Below are positions 19,552 to 28,408 of a DNA stretch of 64,000 bases, in pieces (position 1 is the stretch's first letter; each line of letters opens with the position of its first letter). The notes under the pieces were generated by a model. It did no database searches. It saw only the letters and a list, made by a program, of their open reading frames with translations, and had not been told where the DNA came from. The DNA comes from Acidaminobacter sp. JC074 (GTDB taxonomy: Bacteria > Bacillota > Clostridia > Peptostreptococcales > Acidaminobacteraceae), in contig NZ_VANV01000005.1 in the NCBI RefSeq assembly GCF_022496765.1, positions 1-64,000 of the forward strand, read 5' to 3'. A program made the translations under genes and the position numbers.

Positions 19552-20278
19552 CAATGATACTCATTCGATAATGATTAACAGCATGTTCTAAGAGTTCTTC
19601 AGACTTTTGTCTACTCATTACAGCACATTCATCATAATCATCAAATATTACATGATAAGTCCTATTGCCTATATCTAAAACATGGTTTGCATTATTGAAG
19701 TTTACCACATAAGAAGAATGTATTCTTATAAACTCGTTTGGTAAACTAATGAGCAAGTGTTTTAAAGAATCATGGCATTCATAAATTTTATCATATGTAT
19801 GTATCCGAGTCACTTTTTGATTTTTTTCTAGAAATAGTATATCGCTATACTGTATTGCATATATTTCTGAAGGTGTTTTTACAACTAATCTTTCTTCTAA
19901 TCCTAGACCAATTGATTTCTTGAGAAATTGATAATTTCTATATTCTACCCTTAAACGTTCATCTATATCATCCCAATTAAGAGGAGAAACGAAATAGTCA
20001 ACTAAATTAAAAGCAAGGTATCTTTTGACATTCATTTTTTCCTTTAGAAGCACGATCAACTTTATTTGACTTGATTTAATAAGATCGACACAATCACGAT
20101 TCATTTTATCATACAATCTGTCATCTAGTACAAACAAATCCGAACTATTTGATACAGCAGCATTAATAAGCTGACAATCTGTGATGCAATCTACCTCAAT
20201 GCTATGATGAATATCATCACAAAGAAGTCCGAGAACTTTTTCATAATCACTTTTGCAAGTGTACAAATGGATTCTCAT
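19532..20278 (-). CDS. LytTR DNA-binding regulator with degenerate receiver domain (second copy)
   Basis: A 248-residue relative of the regulator at 18192-18944. The receiver-like half (about 1-115) retains an Asp in SDLFVLDDRLYD. It lacks the acidic pair normally found at the end of beta strand 1, and has VSPL where the conserved KP is expected. The C-terminal LytTR domain (about 140-235) carries LPNEFIRIHSSYVVNFNNA. The ATG at 20278 is chosen over one two codons upstream because AAGGAG is spaced six bases from it and abuts the other. The exporter-like gene overlaps its end. This protein is one candidate reader of the ATTTAGC repeats nearby; that is inference. Confidence 0.9.
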   Translation of the reverse strand: MRIHLYTCKSDYEKVLGLLCDDIHHSIEVDCITDCQLINAAVSNSSDLFVLDDRLYDKMNRDCVDLIKSSQIKLIVLLKEKMNVKRYLAFNLVDYFVSPLNWDDIDERLRVEYRNYQFLKKSIGLGLEERLVVKTPSEIYAIQYSDILFLEKNQKVTRIHTYDKIYECHDSLKHLLISLPNEFIRIHSSYVVNFNNANHVLDIGNRTYHVIFDDYDECAVMSRQKSEELLEHAVNHYRMSIIDVDKKG

Positions 20279-20327
20279 AAACATCTCCTTACTATAACTT
20301 TACAGCCATTGATAAGAAAAGTCTATA

Positions 20328-20714
20328 CTAAGACGATTTAACTTCTATATTGTATAAATCCCCTTCTTTAAGTATAGCTGTAAGATACATTTCTATACAT
20401 TTTGAATAGCCACGCATTCTATCATCATCACCAATGACTTTTAGTAGATCACCTACGTGATGACGTTTAAATCGTAGCAAACGTTTAGGATAAATATATC
20501 TCATACCGTTTATAATAACACTAAACTGCGATACTGGATGACCAGGATAAAAAAATAACGTCAAATTTTCCGAAGGAGTACAAATCTTTGCAGCAATCCC
20601 TTGATGCATATTCTTCAACTCCATTGGATATCTCAACGTTATATCTTGCGAAAGCATACCCTCAAGTATGCTGTATAATTCCATTAAACTGCGGTTTTTA
20701 TACTGACTTTGCAT
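20328..20714 (-). CDS. Hypothetical 128-residue protein under the repeat-box promoter
   Basis: No family was recognised. The protein has no signal peptide or membrane segment. It is mixed alpha/beta, with a basic patch in the middle (YPKRLLRFKRHH). GGGAG with seven-base spacing supports the ATG at 20714. A TATAAT at 20744-20749 and two ATTTAGC repeats at 20784 and 20804 lie directly upstream, the same layout as for both pseudokinases and the giant SLH gene. This suggests a role in the same response. It sits between pseudokinase 2 and the second LytTR regulator. Confidence 0.7.
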   Translation of the reverse strand: MQSQYKNRSLMELYSILEGMLSQDITLRYPMELKNMHQGIAAKICTPSENLTLFFYPGHPVSQFSVIINGMRYIYPKRLLRFKRHHVGDLLKVIGDDDRMRGYSKCIEMYLTAILKEGDLYNIEVKSS

Positions 20715-20743
20715 AACACATCTCCCCTGACATTAATGCTTAC

Positions 20744-20811
20744 ATTATAATCAAGAACAGACTTATTTCAATATATCATGTCCATTTAGCCGTATGACTG
20801 TCTATTTAGCC
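20744..20811 (-). promoter_or_regulatory. Repeat-box promoter C (hypothetical gene at 20328-20714)
   Basis: The -10 TATAAT (minus strand) is at 20744-20749. Two direct repeats of ATTTAGCC (as read on the plus strand) start at 20784 and 20804, exactly 20 bp apart. The proximal repeat is 34 bp beyond the -10. No -35 consensus is present at the expected place (ATTGAA), which points to an activator. Confidence 0.75.
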
Positions 20812-20812
20812 A

Positions 20813-22651
20813 TCAATTCTCAAATAAGATGGATTTGTTGACAATATGTGATGACCGATCATTTAAAATATGTGTGGCAAAGATTTCATATTGACCATTT
20901 AAAAGCGTCTCATCCAGTTGAATATAACCCGTTTCTGCACTGGCTTCAAAGGCGGCAAAAGAACCATCTTCATGGACCAATCTAATGTGAATCATACCCC
21001 CTTCAAATGGCTGCCATTCTATTAAATCATTCTTTGAAAAAACAAAATCATCCTCCATCTTCAGCACAGGCGCTTTCAGTTCATCATCTGAATATATTTT
21101 AACATACACATGACTAAAAGCAGAATTTAAGTCATCCACCTTCTTTTGTACAGAAACCATATAATCTCCCTTTGGAAGTGATTTACCAAGGTCTAAAGAC
21201 ACATGTTCTGTGTACATATCTCTGATGATTTCAAGGCTACCTAGTTCAAGCATTACCACCCTTACTAAGCCACGGTTCTCCCAAGAAATACTTTTGTCTT
21301 CAGACTCATAAAAAGCATAGTTTCTTAGACTTATTTCAGGGCTTTCATCAGCAAACTTGCTATCTTTAGTTATGTAAAACTCATAAGTAAGGACCTCTGA
21401 AGCATCATTTGAAATATGAAGTTTATAAGAACCTGGATTTAAGCAAAATCCAGTCAAATCAATGGCAGTTATATGGGTTACTAGACGGTAATCGACATCG
21501 TTCCCTTGTAATACAATATTGAAATTACACGAACTTTCACAATCTACCCATCTTATGACTTTTTTCTCATTAAACTCAAAAGAACTTCTTTTGGTAATCA
21601 TTTTAAAATCAGAAGTATATGTTGTTTCCGCTACTGCGTCAGCTTCCTTGACTGGCTTGGGAATCATATCAATGATACCAGACTTTCTAACCATAAAAAT
21701 GGCTACCATAACGAGGAGTATGGCAAGAAAAGTTTTTAAAACATCAAAGGTCTTACTCTTATCTACAACCTTATGGTTTAAAAGATTATTAAACTCAGTG
21801 ATATTTTGAACACGGTCTAAAGGATTTCTTTCAGCCGCCTTTTTTATCAAATAAGATAATCTATCAGGCTGCATCTTTTTATGGATGGTTGTTGTATAAA
21901 ACTCCGCATGCCCTAGTAAATACTCAAGTACTTTGCCTAATGAGTAGCAATCTGTTGTTTCCGTTAAAATACCACCACTGGTCACTTCTGGTGCTATATA
22001 AATATCATCGTCATTTTGACTGACAAAGTAAGATCTTTTTAAGCCATTGAAATCACCTACGATGACATGGTTCTCTGCTATATAAATGCTGGAAGGAGAA
22101 AGTGTCTTTACAACACATCCTTTTGAATGTAGTTGTTCAACGCCGTGAAGAATCATTTCGAACAATGATTTTGCTTGGTTTGGATAAAGTTTCTTATATT
22201 CTATAAACTGTTTTAAGTTTGGATAAGGCACGTATTCCATGATAGTATAAACTGTTTCATTGCACTCAAAAACATCCAAAACATTGACAACATACTTTGA
22301 AGACATTCTTTTCATCATAAGAGATGATTCTTTATAATACTTCTTTAGATTACTCAGCACCCTTATACTCTCAACAGCCTCATCTACGAGTTTAACAATA
22401 GTTCCGTCTCTTTCTAAACGAATAGAAACACCCATATAGGAAAAATCAATCATTGGGAAAAACTCTTTTATGACGATTCTTTGTTTTGTGACAGAGTTTC
22501 TACCATAGTATACAAAACAGTCATTAGATCTATGAATGGTTTTTTCAATTACGTATGCCGTTTCTCCAATTCGACCATTTTCTAATGCAGAAAGATTCTC
22601 AATAGCTTCAACTGTTGGTTTCATTTTCAATAATTCTTCTAAATGAAACAT
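20813..22651 (-). CDS. Membrane-anchored pseudokinase 2
   Basis: A 612-residue protein with a cytoplasmic Ser/Thr-kinase-like domain (about 30-295), one membrane segment (about 304-322) and a 290-residue outer region. It keeps the ATP-site Lys (K62, in RIVIKEFFP) and the APE motif (A220-P221-E222). The catalytic HRD is replaced by V181-K182-T183, the catalytic-loop Lys and Asn are also lost (LSPSS), DFG reads DFN, and no glycine loop is visible. It is therefore predicted to be inactive as a kinase, while possibly still binding nucleotide or a partner. The outer part appears to be beta-sandwich repeats with SWENRG and EWQPFEGG-like elements, perhaps a wall or ligand sensor. AGGAGGGG precedes the ATG. 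It has its own repeat-box promoter. Confidence 0.88.
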   Translation of the reverse strand: MFHLEELLKMKPTVEAIENLSALENGRIGETAYVIEKTIHRSNDCFVYYGRNSVTKQRIVIKEFFPMIDFSYMGVSIRLERDGTIVKLVDEAVESIRVLSNLKKYYKESSLMMKRMSSKYVVNVLDVFECNETVYTIMEYVPYPNLKQFIEYKKLYPNQAKSLFEMILHGVEQLHSKGCVVKTLSPSSIYIAENHVIVGDFNGLKRSYFVSQNDDDIYIAPEVTSGGILTETTDCYSLGKVLEYLLGHAEFYTTTIHKKMQPDRLSYLIKKAAERNPLDRVQNITEFNNLLNHKVVDKSKTFDVLKTFLAILLVMVAIFMVRKSGIIDMIPKPVKEADAVAETTYTSDFKMITKRSSFEFNEKKVIRWVDCESSCNFNIVLQGNDVDYRLVTHITAIDLTGFCLNPGSYKLHISNDASEVLTYEFYITKDSKFADESPEISLRNYAFYESEDKSISWENRGLVRVVMLELGSLEIIRDMYTEHVSLDLGKSLPKGDYMVSVQKKVDDLNSAFSHVYVKIYSDDELKAPVLKMEDDFVFSKNDLIEWQPFEGGMIHIRLVHEDGSFAAFEASAETGYIQLDETLLNGQYEIFATHILNDRSSHIVNKSILFEN

Positions 22652-22671
22652 ACACCCCTCCTAGAAGTTTA

Positions 22672-22739
22672 ATGTATAACAAAAAGGTCTAACATGCAAG
22701 AAATTAGGAATATTTAGCCATATTACTGCGCATTTCGCA
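22672..22739 (-). promoter_or_regulatory. Repeat-box promoter D (pseudokinase 2)
   Basis: ATTTAGCC at 22712 and ATTTCGC at 22732, as read on the plus strand, are 20 bp apart. The -10 is weaker than at the other sites: TATACA on the minus strand at 22673-22678, within one base of the spacing seen elsewhere. The distal repeat abuts the terminator of the upstream operon. Confidence 0.6.
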
Positions 22740-22744
22740 AAAAA

Positions 22745-22762
22745 ACTGAGACTTAGCTCAGT
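22745..22762 (-). terminator. Terminator of the pseudokinase 1 operon
   Basis: ACTGAG/CTCAGT stem with a six-base loop, followed by TTTTTTT on the minus strand. It overlaps the stop of the EAL-HDOD gene and separates that operon from the pseudokinase 2 promoter. Confidence 0.75.
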
Positions 22763-23970
22763 TCAATAAACATTCTCTCTGCCCATGATATAGCAGATAC
22801 ATAGTCTTCTGGTAACATGGTCAGTTCATAATTTAATCTCTTGGCTGCAATTTCAGCCTCGTCAAAAACACCCTTTTCATAGGCTAAACAGAGTTTCATA
22901 GCATCTGAGTACCTTGTTTCATGACCCAGAAGCGTCAATTTCATTTCTTCCCCTATCGGTAGATTTTCTAAAGCATCTGCCATATTCATCTCAAGTATAA
23001 CATCCAAAACAGAAAGAGTGCCTAAAAGAGAAAGTAAGTTTTCTTCTTTTTTCATAGATGAATGTCTGGCTATCTTTGAAAGCAAGTTTGATCTGATAAG
23101 CGCATACTTTACAGCTTCAGACGATTCTTTACTCGACATGTTCTGTACCATGGCAAGTGACAGCCAGGTCCTGAAATGATCTATACCGAGAACTGCCAAG
23201 GCCTGCTGAACAGAAGTAATCTCACTTATGGGTTTGGCATTGGCATTTACTAGCTTTAGAAGTTTATAGGTCAAAGCCACATCTTGTAAGATGATATCTG
23301 ATAGAACATGAAAATCCGGTTCGGGATTGTTCAGTTCACTCATCAATCTCACATATTGCAAGCCACTTGAGTTCATAGTTTTTCTAGTCTCAACAGAAGG
23401 TCTAGCAAAATAAAAACCTTGGAAATAAGTATAGCCCAGTGACTTGGCCAGCTCAAACTCTTCTTTTGTTTCAACCTTTTCAGCCAATAGGATTTTGTCC
23501 GTACCTTTTATTCTTTCAACAACATCTCTTCTGCAATCATCATCACACTTGGCAAAATCAACTTTGATGATTTTCACAAGATCCAAAACGTCTTCATGAG
23601 GATAGTTTGAACAATAATCATCTAATACTAAGGTATAACCAAGCTCTTTTAAATGCTGTAGCCTCTTTAAGAGCTTCTTATCTGGCACTACCGTTTCCAG
23701 TATTTCTACATATACTCTTTCATTGTTCAAGAGTTCTGGCACACCCATTTCAACCAAGTGCTTGTCAAAATTGATGAATGCCTTTGTATCACCGACTAGA
23801 TTGTCCAGTCCAAAGTTGAAATAAGAGTTCATTAATAGTAAAGATGTTGCCACATTATCTGATAAATGGGCATTGAACCTGTTTTCTGCACTGTCTCTAT
23901 AAAGCAACTCATAGGCAACAACTTTATAGTCTGCATCAAATATTGGTTGTCTCGCTACATATATATCCAT
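22753..23970 (-). CDS. EAL-HDOD domain signalling protein (YuxH type)
   Basis: A 405-residue cytoplasmic protein with an EAL-like domain (about 1-200) and an HDOD domain (about 205-400). EAL phosphodiesterases degrade cyclic di-GMP, but here the signature is degraded: AYELLYR in place of EAL, and LDDYCSN in place of the DDFG loop. IKVDFAK, AEKVET and YFQGFYFARP remain. Members of this EAL-HDOD group are usually regarded as weak or inactive enzymes. HDOD domains are regulatory protein-interaction modules. AGGAGGG precedes the ATG. It is the last gene of an operon after pseudokinase 1 and the ankyrin protein and is followed by a terminator. It may be a scaffold or sensor for a nucleotide signal; that is inference. 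Confidence 0.9.
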   Translation of the reverse strand: MDIYVARQPIFDADYKVVAYELLYRDSAENRFNAHLSDNVATSLLLMNSYFNFGLDNLVGDTKAFINFDKHLVEMGVPELLNNERVYVEILETVVPDKKLLKRLQHLKELGYTLVLDDYCSNYPHEDVLDLVKIIKVDFAKCDDDCRRDVVERIKGTDKILLAEKVETKEEFELAKSLGYTYFQGFYFARPSVETRKTMNSSGLQYVRLMSELNNPEPDFHVLSDIILQDVALTYKLLKLVNANAKPISEITSVQQALAVLGIDHFRTWLSLAMVQNMSSKESSEAVKYALIRSNLLSKIARHSSMKKEENLLSLLGTLSVLDVILEMNMADALENLPIGEEMKLTLLGHETRYSDAMKLCLAYEKGVFDEAEIAAKRLNYELTMLPEDYVSAISWAERMFIELS

Positions 23971-24008
23971 AAGCCCTCCTAATTGAGGTATACCCGAATA
24001 CAGCTAAA

Positions 24009-24602
24009 TTAATCTCTTTGTAGTTTATATAGTTCAGGACTTGTCACCAATTTGTTTTCAAAGTATGCGACTACTTCACGTGTTGACCAAGTCTCTAAAA
24101 ACGAATCTAATGTTAAGCCTGTCTTTTCTAGAAAACGACTTAATCCCTTATCGATAAAAATCTTCATCAAATCAAAATCAGATGCATGTATAGACTTTAA
24201 AAAGTGATTGCCATCAGCATCGCAGACATTTAGATCAGCCCCACTGTCAACAAGTAGCTTGGCACGGTCATGATCGATACAGCCAAAAATTGGCGTTACA
24301 GATGCCTTGTTAAACAAGTTAACATCTGCCCCATAACTAATGATAAGCTCCAGCTTATCTAAGTCCTTACAGACATGGACAATAGAGTCACCCTGTTTAT
24401 TTTGAATATTTAAATCAATATCTGCATCCAGTAACATTTTTAAAACGTCCTTGCTGACACCATCTTCTACAGCAAAGAAAAGTGCATGCTCCTTAGTCTT
24501 TCTGTAAATCCTGTTAAGGTCACCTCCAGCTTCAATGATCTTTTCGACCATATGAGGATTATCCAAGTATTTGTATATCTTTAACTTCTTGTATTTTTTC
24601 AT
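24009..24602 (-). CDS. Ankyrin-repeat protein
   Basis: A 197-residue cytoplasmic protein made mostly of ankyrin repeats, which bind partner proteins. At least four units are visible, marked by LLDADIDLNIQNKQGDS, IISYGADVNLFNKAS, LLVDSGADLNVCDADGN and IFIDKGLSRF. No signal peptide or membrane segment is present. It lies 27 bp after pseudokinase 1 and 38 bp before the EAL-HDOD gene, all in one operon, so a scaffold between them is plausible. The ribosome-binding site (GGGTGGG) is not strong. Confidence 0.88.
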   Translation of the reverse strand: MKKYKKLKIYKYLDNPHMVEKIIEAGGDLNRIYRKTKEHALFFAVEDGVSKDVLKMLLDADIDLNIQNKQGDSIVHVCKDLDKLELIISYGADVNLFNKASVTPIFGCIDHDRAKLLVDSGADLNVCDADGNHFLKSIHASDFDLMKIFIDKGLSRFLEKTGLTLDSFLETWSTREVVAYFENKLVTSPELYKLQRD

Positions 24603-24629
24603 AACCCACCCAAAAAGAATAGACCAAGT

Positions 24630-25994
24630 CTATTCTTTAATCTCTAAATGCATAATTTCATATAGTAATTCATCCGATATCTTATAATATAGTTTAACAA
24701 GATATTTGTCCTCTGGCAAATCAAAGGCTGATATATTAACAGATATCTGGTGTTCAAGTAAATCAATGGTCAGAATTTCCTTATTTGAGTTGATAATTTC
24801 TAAATGACTGATCAGAACATGTTCCTTCTTCAACCACCTGATATCAAGACTTGTATCTGTCATAACCAAATGATCCAATAGGAAGTAACATGGTTTGTCT
24901 TCGATTATCACCTGTCCAAGAGGTACTTCTTCCTCCTCGATAAACAAATAATCATCTGACATCATGGTGTCATTGTTGTACTGCCATACTAGAATAAGAC
25001 ATGAGAAAAAAGAAATCATGGCTATCATGGCTATCACAGCCTTTGGCGTTCTAAAGTAAGATGAATCTTCATCGGATGACAATACCTTTTTCATCTCAAC
25101 AGCACTTTTGGTACGGATATTATGGTCAAATTGAATGGCATTATAAGCAAGCTTTTGATAAACATCTTTGAGTTCACCTGAAAGCATGTTTAAGCCTTCA
25201 AAGTAATCACCACTCTCATGCATACTTGTAATGACATCTATAATCACTTTACCAATGGCATAAACATCTGTCCAAGTACCAATCACACCATTATGCATAA
25301 TGATTTCAGGGGCATAATATCTGCATTCATAAGCGTCTGCATCAAATATTTTAATGTCTTTTAAATAGTCACATGTACCTATTGAATCAATGAGTATTTC
25401 ATCTTGCTTGATATAAATATTTTTAGGATTAATATTTCTATGAACAATCTCTCTTTTATGAAACCTACTGATCATATCAACAAGTTCCTTCGTTAGCCAC
25501 TTAAGTTCTTGTGTATTAAACTGATATTTTGTATCTATAAAGTCCTGTAGGGTTGGCCACTTGTTGTAGTTAAATACAAGATAAGCTGTATTCTTATCAT
25601 AAAAGGATTCCTGAATCTTTAATATAGGACTCCCATGAGATACTTTTTCAAGATAGTTTGCCTCTTCTAAAAAACTTTCTAAGAGCTTTTCATATTGTTT
25701 TTGTCTTAGAGGTGTTTCATCCATTAAACGTAGACTAAGTGTTTCGTAATCACGCACCAAATAGAGCTGCTCTTCATATCCTATAGCATCTCTTGGAAAA
25801 AACTCCTTAATGGTCACAAAAACATCTCGCTTTAAATCAATTGCCTTATAAAGAAATGAACCTTGACATATGCCTTCTAAAAAAAGAATTTCATATTGAT
25901 TGTTCAGTAAGGCAGTTGGTGGTAATGAATCGCTATGTTTAAGTTGTTCTGAACTCATTGTTTTAATATCGTCTAAACACTGCAAAGTAAACAT
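24630..25994 (-). CDS. Membrane-anchored pseudokinase 1
   Basis: A 454-residue protein: a kinase-like cytoplasmic domain (about 30-305), one membrane segment (about 318-337) and an outer region of about 115 residues. A glycine-loop remnant (GICQGSF), the ATP-site Lys (K63, in VTIKEFFP), a possible helix-C Glu (FLEEANYL) and APE (A228-P229-E230) remain. The catalytic Asp of HRD is Asn (H185-R186-N187), the following Lys is Asn (NINPKN), and DFG reads D203-S204-I205. Phosphotransfer is therefore unlikely, although HRN could leave residual activity. It shares the KEFFP signature and overall plan with pseudokinase 2. AAGGAG precedes the ATG. It is the first gene of an operon with the ankyrin and EAL-HDOD proteins, under repeat-box promoter B. 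Confidence 0.88.
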   Translation of the reverse strand: MFTLQCLDDIKTMSSEQLKHSDSLPPTALLNNQYEILFLEGICQGSFLYKAIDLKRDVFVTIKEFFPRDAIGYEEQLYLVRDYETLSLRLMDETPLRQKQYEKLLESFLEEANYLEKVSHGSPILKIQESFYDKNTAYLVFNYNKWPTLQDFIDTKYQFNTQELKWLTKELVDMISRFHKREIVHRNINPKNIYIKQDEILIDSIGTCDYLKDIKIFDADAYECRYYAPEIIMHNGVIGTWTDVYAIGKVIIDVITSMHESGDYFEGLNMLSGELKDVYQKLAYNAIQFDHNIRTKSAVEMKKVLSSDEDSSYFRTPKAVIAMIAMISFFSCLILVWQYNNDTMMSDDYLFIEEEEVPLGQVIIEDKPCYFLLDHLVMTDTSLDIRWLKKEHVLISHLEIINSNKEILTIDLLEHQISVNISAFDLPEDKYLVKLYYKISDELLYEIMHLEIKE

Positions 25995-26016
25995 ACCTAG
26001 CTCCTTAACTACTTTA

Positions 26017-26084
26017 ATTATACTTCATGATATGTTAATAATCATAAGGTATGTCTATTTAGCAAGATAAGCGCCTATTTAGCC
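26017..26084 (-). promoter_or_regulatory. Repeat-box promoter B (pseudokinase 1 operon)
   Basis: The -10 TATAAT (minus strand) is at 26017-26022. ATTTAGC repeats, as read on the plus strand, start at 26057 and 26077, 20 bp apart, with 34 bp between the -10 and the proximal repeat. ATGATT stands where a -35 would be, so no -35 consensus is present. Confidence 0.78.
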
Positions 26085-26231
26085 AAAAACGAGCATGTTT
26101 TACATGTCTATTTTATATAAAACACTTGCAATCAGAAGCTTTCAGGCCATTTTTCATTTTTATAATGTATAAGCAAATAAAAAAAATTCCTTATACACCT
26201 CTTCAATATGAGGATAGGACCATTTGTGTAC

Positions 26232-26299
26232 AAAAATCAAAATGGGACAAGACCTCTCTTATAGTCTTATCCCACTTCATTATCATCTCAGCCAAATTT
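26232..26299 (-). ncRNA. Candidate small RNA under the repeat-box promoter
   Basis: A TATAAT lies at 26306-26311 and a terminator-like hairpin at 26243-26274: TGGGATAAGAC/GTCTTGTCCCA with one G-U pair, then TTTTGATTTTT on the minus strand. Together they define a transcript of about 70 nt with no adequate ribosome-binding site. The promoter carries the same 20-bp repeat pair as the pseudokinase promoters. A 27-codon frame (ATGATAATG...) crosses the hairpin but is not convincing as a gene. Confidence 0.5.
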
Positions 26300-26305
26300 A
26301 ATTAT

Positions 26306-26373
26306 ATTATACGACACTCACAAAAAATAACCATACTTCCTGCTCATTTAGCCGATATGGTGGCTATTTAGCC
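26306..26373 (-). promoter_or_regulatory. Repeat-box promoter A (candidate small RNA)
   Basis: The -10 TATAAT (minus strand) is at 26306-26311. ATTTAGCC repeats start at 26346 and 26366, 20 bp apart and 34 bp beyond the -10, identical in geometry to promoters B and C. ATGGTT occupies the -35 place. Confidence 0.75.
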
Positions 26374-26379
26374 AAAAAA

Positions 26380-26403
26380 AAGATGTTTCCGAAGAAACAT
26401 CTT
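26380..26403 (-). terminator. Terminator of the chemoreceptor gene
   Basis: A 10-bp stem, AAGATGTTTC/GAAACATCTT, with a four-base loop, followed by TTTTTTT on the minus strand. The stop codon lies within the stem. Confidence 0.85.
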
Positions 26404-28408
26404 ATAATTTGTATTGTCCAATCATATCATTAAGATCAAGGGCCATTTGACTAGATTCTTCTGCAGCAGCAGATAAAGCCTCTGTAATAGCCGATTGTTC
26501 TTCAGCAGCAGCAGAAATTTCCTGTGCCTTTGAAGCATTCTCTTTTGATGATTTTGTCGAATTTTCTACAGACAACATAATATCGTCTGAAATAACTACC
26601 TGATCTTTACAGATTGTTTCAAGCTCAGTAACAAATGTATTTAATGATTCAAAAGTTGTCATGATGTTCATAAACTTACCATCAAGTGATTGAATTGTCT
26701 CTTCACCTTGATCAACGTGTAATTTAGAATCATTAACATTGTTGTTGGCATGATCGATTAATGTCGAAATCTCATTTAATACTTCGTGGATATTGGCTGA
26801 CTCTAATGTTGTTTGTTCAGCAAGCTTTCTTACTTCTTCAGCAACAACTGTAAAACCTCTACCCGCTTCACCAGCACGTGCAGCTTCTATAGATGCATTC
26901 AGTGCAAGTAAGTTGATCTGCTCAGCAATACCCTTGATGATTTCACTGATACCTGTAACCTTCTTAGCTTGAATGTTTAACTCAGCAAACGACTCAATGA
27001 TTTCTGATGTCGATTTAGAAATATTGGCTATAGACTGAACCGATGATTGTACCCCTGTACGACCTTCAGATGCAACTGCCATGGATTCCTGACACACCTC
27101 TTGACTCTTATTAGCAAGGTCACTTGATACATCAATAGAATCATTTAACTTAGTCATTTCTTCTTCAACAGAAGACATCATGCTTTCATTTGAAAGGATG
27201 TTATTCATCATCTCTTCAATGTTTTGACTTACTTCTTCAGAACTCGCATTAACTTCTTCTGAAGAAGCCGTTAACTCCTCTGCTGATGCAGCCATAGAGT
27301 TTGAAATATCGTTGATCTGAGATAGTGTTGCTCTTTGGTTTTCTAACATCTTATTGTATGAGTGACCCAGCTCTTCAATCTCATCTTTAGTCTTGATTTC
27401 TACTGGAGATGTTAAGTCACCTTCACCTGCCTTAGCCATTGATTCTTCCAATAAACGAATAGGCTTGATGATAGAGAAGTGAACCACTGCAAAACCTACT
27501 AAAGACGCTAGGATAACTGCAGCGATAATCATGTAAATCGTCACAGTCATGATGCCAATTGAAGTAGAATTCAGATCATCTTCATCTACAGTAATAACAA
27601 GTGACCAGTTTTCAAAGTTCTTGTACCTAACAATCTTAGAAACACCATTCAGTTCATATTCTCCAGAATCTTCATCACTCGTTTGCATTTTGTCTAAAAA
27701 TGCAGACAATTCAGGATTATTGTCTGAATATAAGTTGTGTTTGTCTTCTACTAATTGAGCATTCTTATGGTAAACAAGTGTACCTCTGTCATCCCCCTTA
27801 TTGTCAACAATATAAGCATAACCGTGTTCACCAATCTTAGTATCTTCTACTAAATTAACTACAAGTGAATACTTTACAGAAGCAATAACTGAACCGATGT
27901 ATCTGTTATTTTCAAATATTGGTTTACAAATTACAACAACCTGTTCACCACTACTCTTTGAAACAACAATCTCACTGATGACAACATCTTCTGTTTCTTT
28001 TCCTTCTTTTATGTAATCTCTTTCTCCAACACTTACACCACTTAGGCTGTTAACAGCATCTGATACAAACAAGGTATCTGAACTATCAACTAAACCTATC
28101 AAGTCCATTAGATCACCATTATCTAATACAACGTCTGTAAGCATTTCTTGTACGCCACTATTGCTACGACCTGATTTAATTGCGCTTTTCACACTCGGAT
28201 TATGTGCTATAACGTTTACTAAGCGTACTGTACTTTCTAATTTTTCTTCTACTAATTTAGCTCTTAGAGCCAATTCCGAATCGACCTTATCCGATACCAA
28301 TTCATTCATACTCGTGTATGATCTAAAAATTGAGTATCCGCCTATCGCCAGACTGACTGCGATGATAATCGCTACAATTCTGATGAGAAGCTTCCTTAAT
28401 AACTTCAT
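26402..28408 (-). CDS. Methyl-accepting chemotaxis protein
   Basis: A 668-residue transmembrane chemoreceptor that relays a ligand signal to the CheA kinase. The plan is: membrane segment 1 (about 7-29), an extracellular Cache-type sensor (about 35-280), membrane segment 2 (about 295-320), a HAMP domain, and the cytoplasmic signalling domain with the conserved hairpin tip ([23 protein letters not shown]). The start is put at the ATG at 28408, directly after AAGGAGGAAAGA; an upstream in-frame ATG would add 14 residues ahead of the signal anchor. No che genes are nearby. A promoter TTGTTT-17-TATAAT with the -10 at 28442-28447 is possible. It has no repeat boxes of the type found next door. Confidence 0.95.
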   Translation of the reverse strand: MKLLRKLLIRIVAIIIAVSLAIGGYSIFRSYTSMNELVSDKVDSELALRAKLVEEKLESTVRLVNVIAHNPSVKSAIKSGRSNSGVQEMLTDVVLDNGDLMDLIGLVDSSDTLFVSDAVNSLSGVSVGERDYIKEGKETEDVVISEIVVSKSSGEQVVVICKPIFENNRYIGSVIASVKYSLVVNLVEDTKIGEHGYAYIVDNKGDDRGTLVYHKNAQLVEDKHNLYSDNNPELSAFLDKMQTSDEDSGEYELNGVSKIVRYKNFENWSLVITVDEDDLNSTSIGIMTVTIYMIIAAVILASLVGFAVVHFSIIKPIRLLEESMAKAGEGDLTSPVEIKTKDEIEELGHSYNKMLENQRATLSQINDISNSMAASAEELTASSEEVNASSEEVSQNIEEMMNNILSNESMMSSVEEEMTKLNDSIDVSSDLANKSQEVCQESMAVASEGRTGVQSSVQSIANISKSTSEIIESFAELNIQAKKVTGISEIIKGIAEQINLLALNASIEAARAGEAGRGFTVVAEEVRKLAEQTTLESANIHEVLNEISTLIDHANNNVNDSKLHVDQGEETIQSLDGKFMNIMTTFESLNTFVTELETICKDQVVISDDIMLSVENSTKSSKENASKAQEISAAAEEQSAITEALSAAAEESSQMALDLNDMIGQYKL

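Larger units (their letters stand above)
25995..26401. other. Intergenic region with two repeat-box promoters
   Basis: This 407-bp gap between pseudokinase 1 and the chemoreceptor gene contains repeat-box promoters A and B, the candidate small RNA and part of the chemoreceptor terminator. An open frame on the plus strand (26126-26371) covers both promoter elements, has no ribosome-binding site and is not called as a gene. Confidence 0.6.

Noticed and set aside
26126..26371. An 81-codon open frame on the plus strand between pseudokinase 1 and the chemoreceptor gene
   Set aside because: No ribosome-binding site, composition follows AT-rich DNA, and it runs over two promoter elements and a terminator on the other strand.
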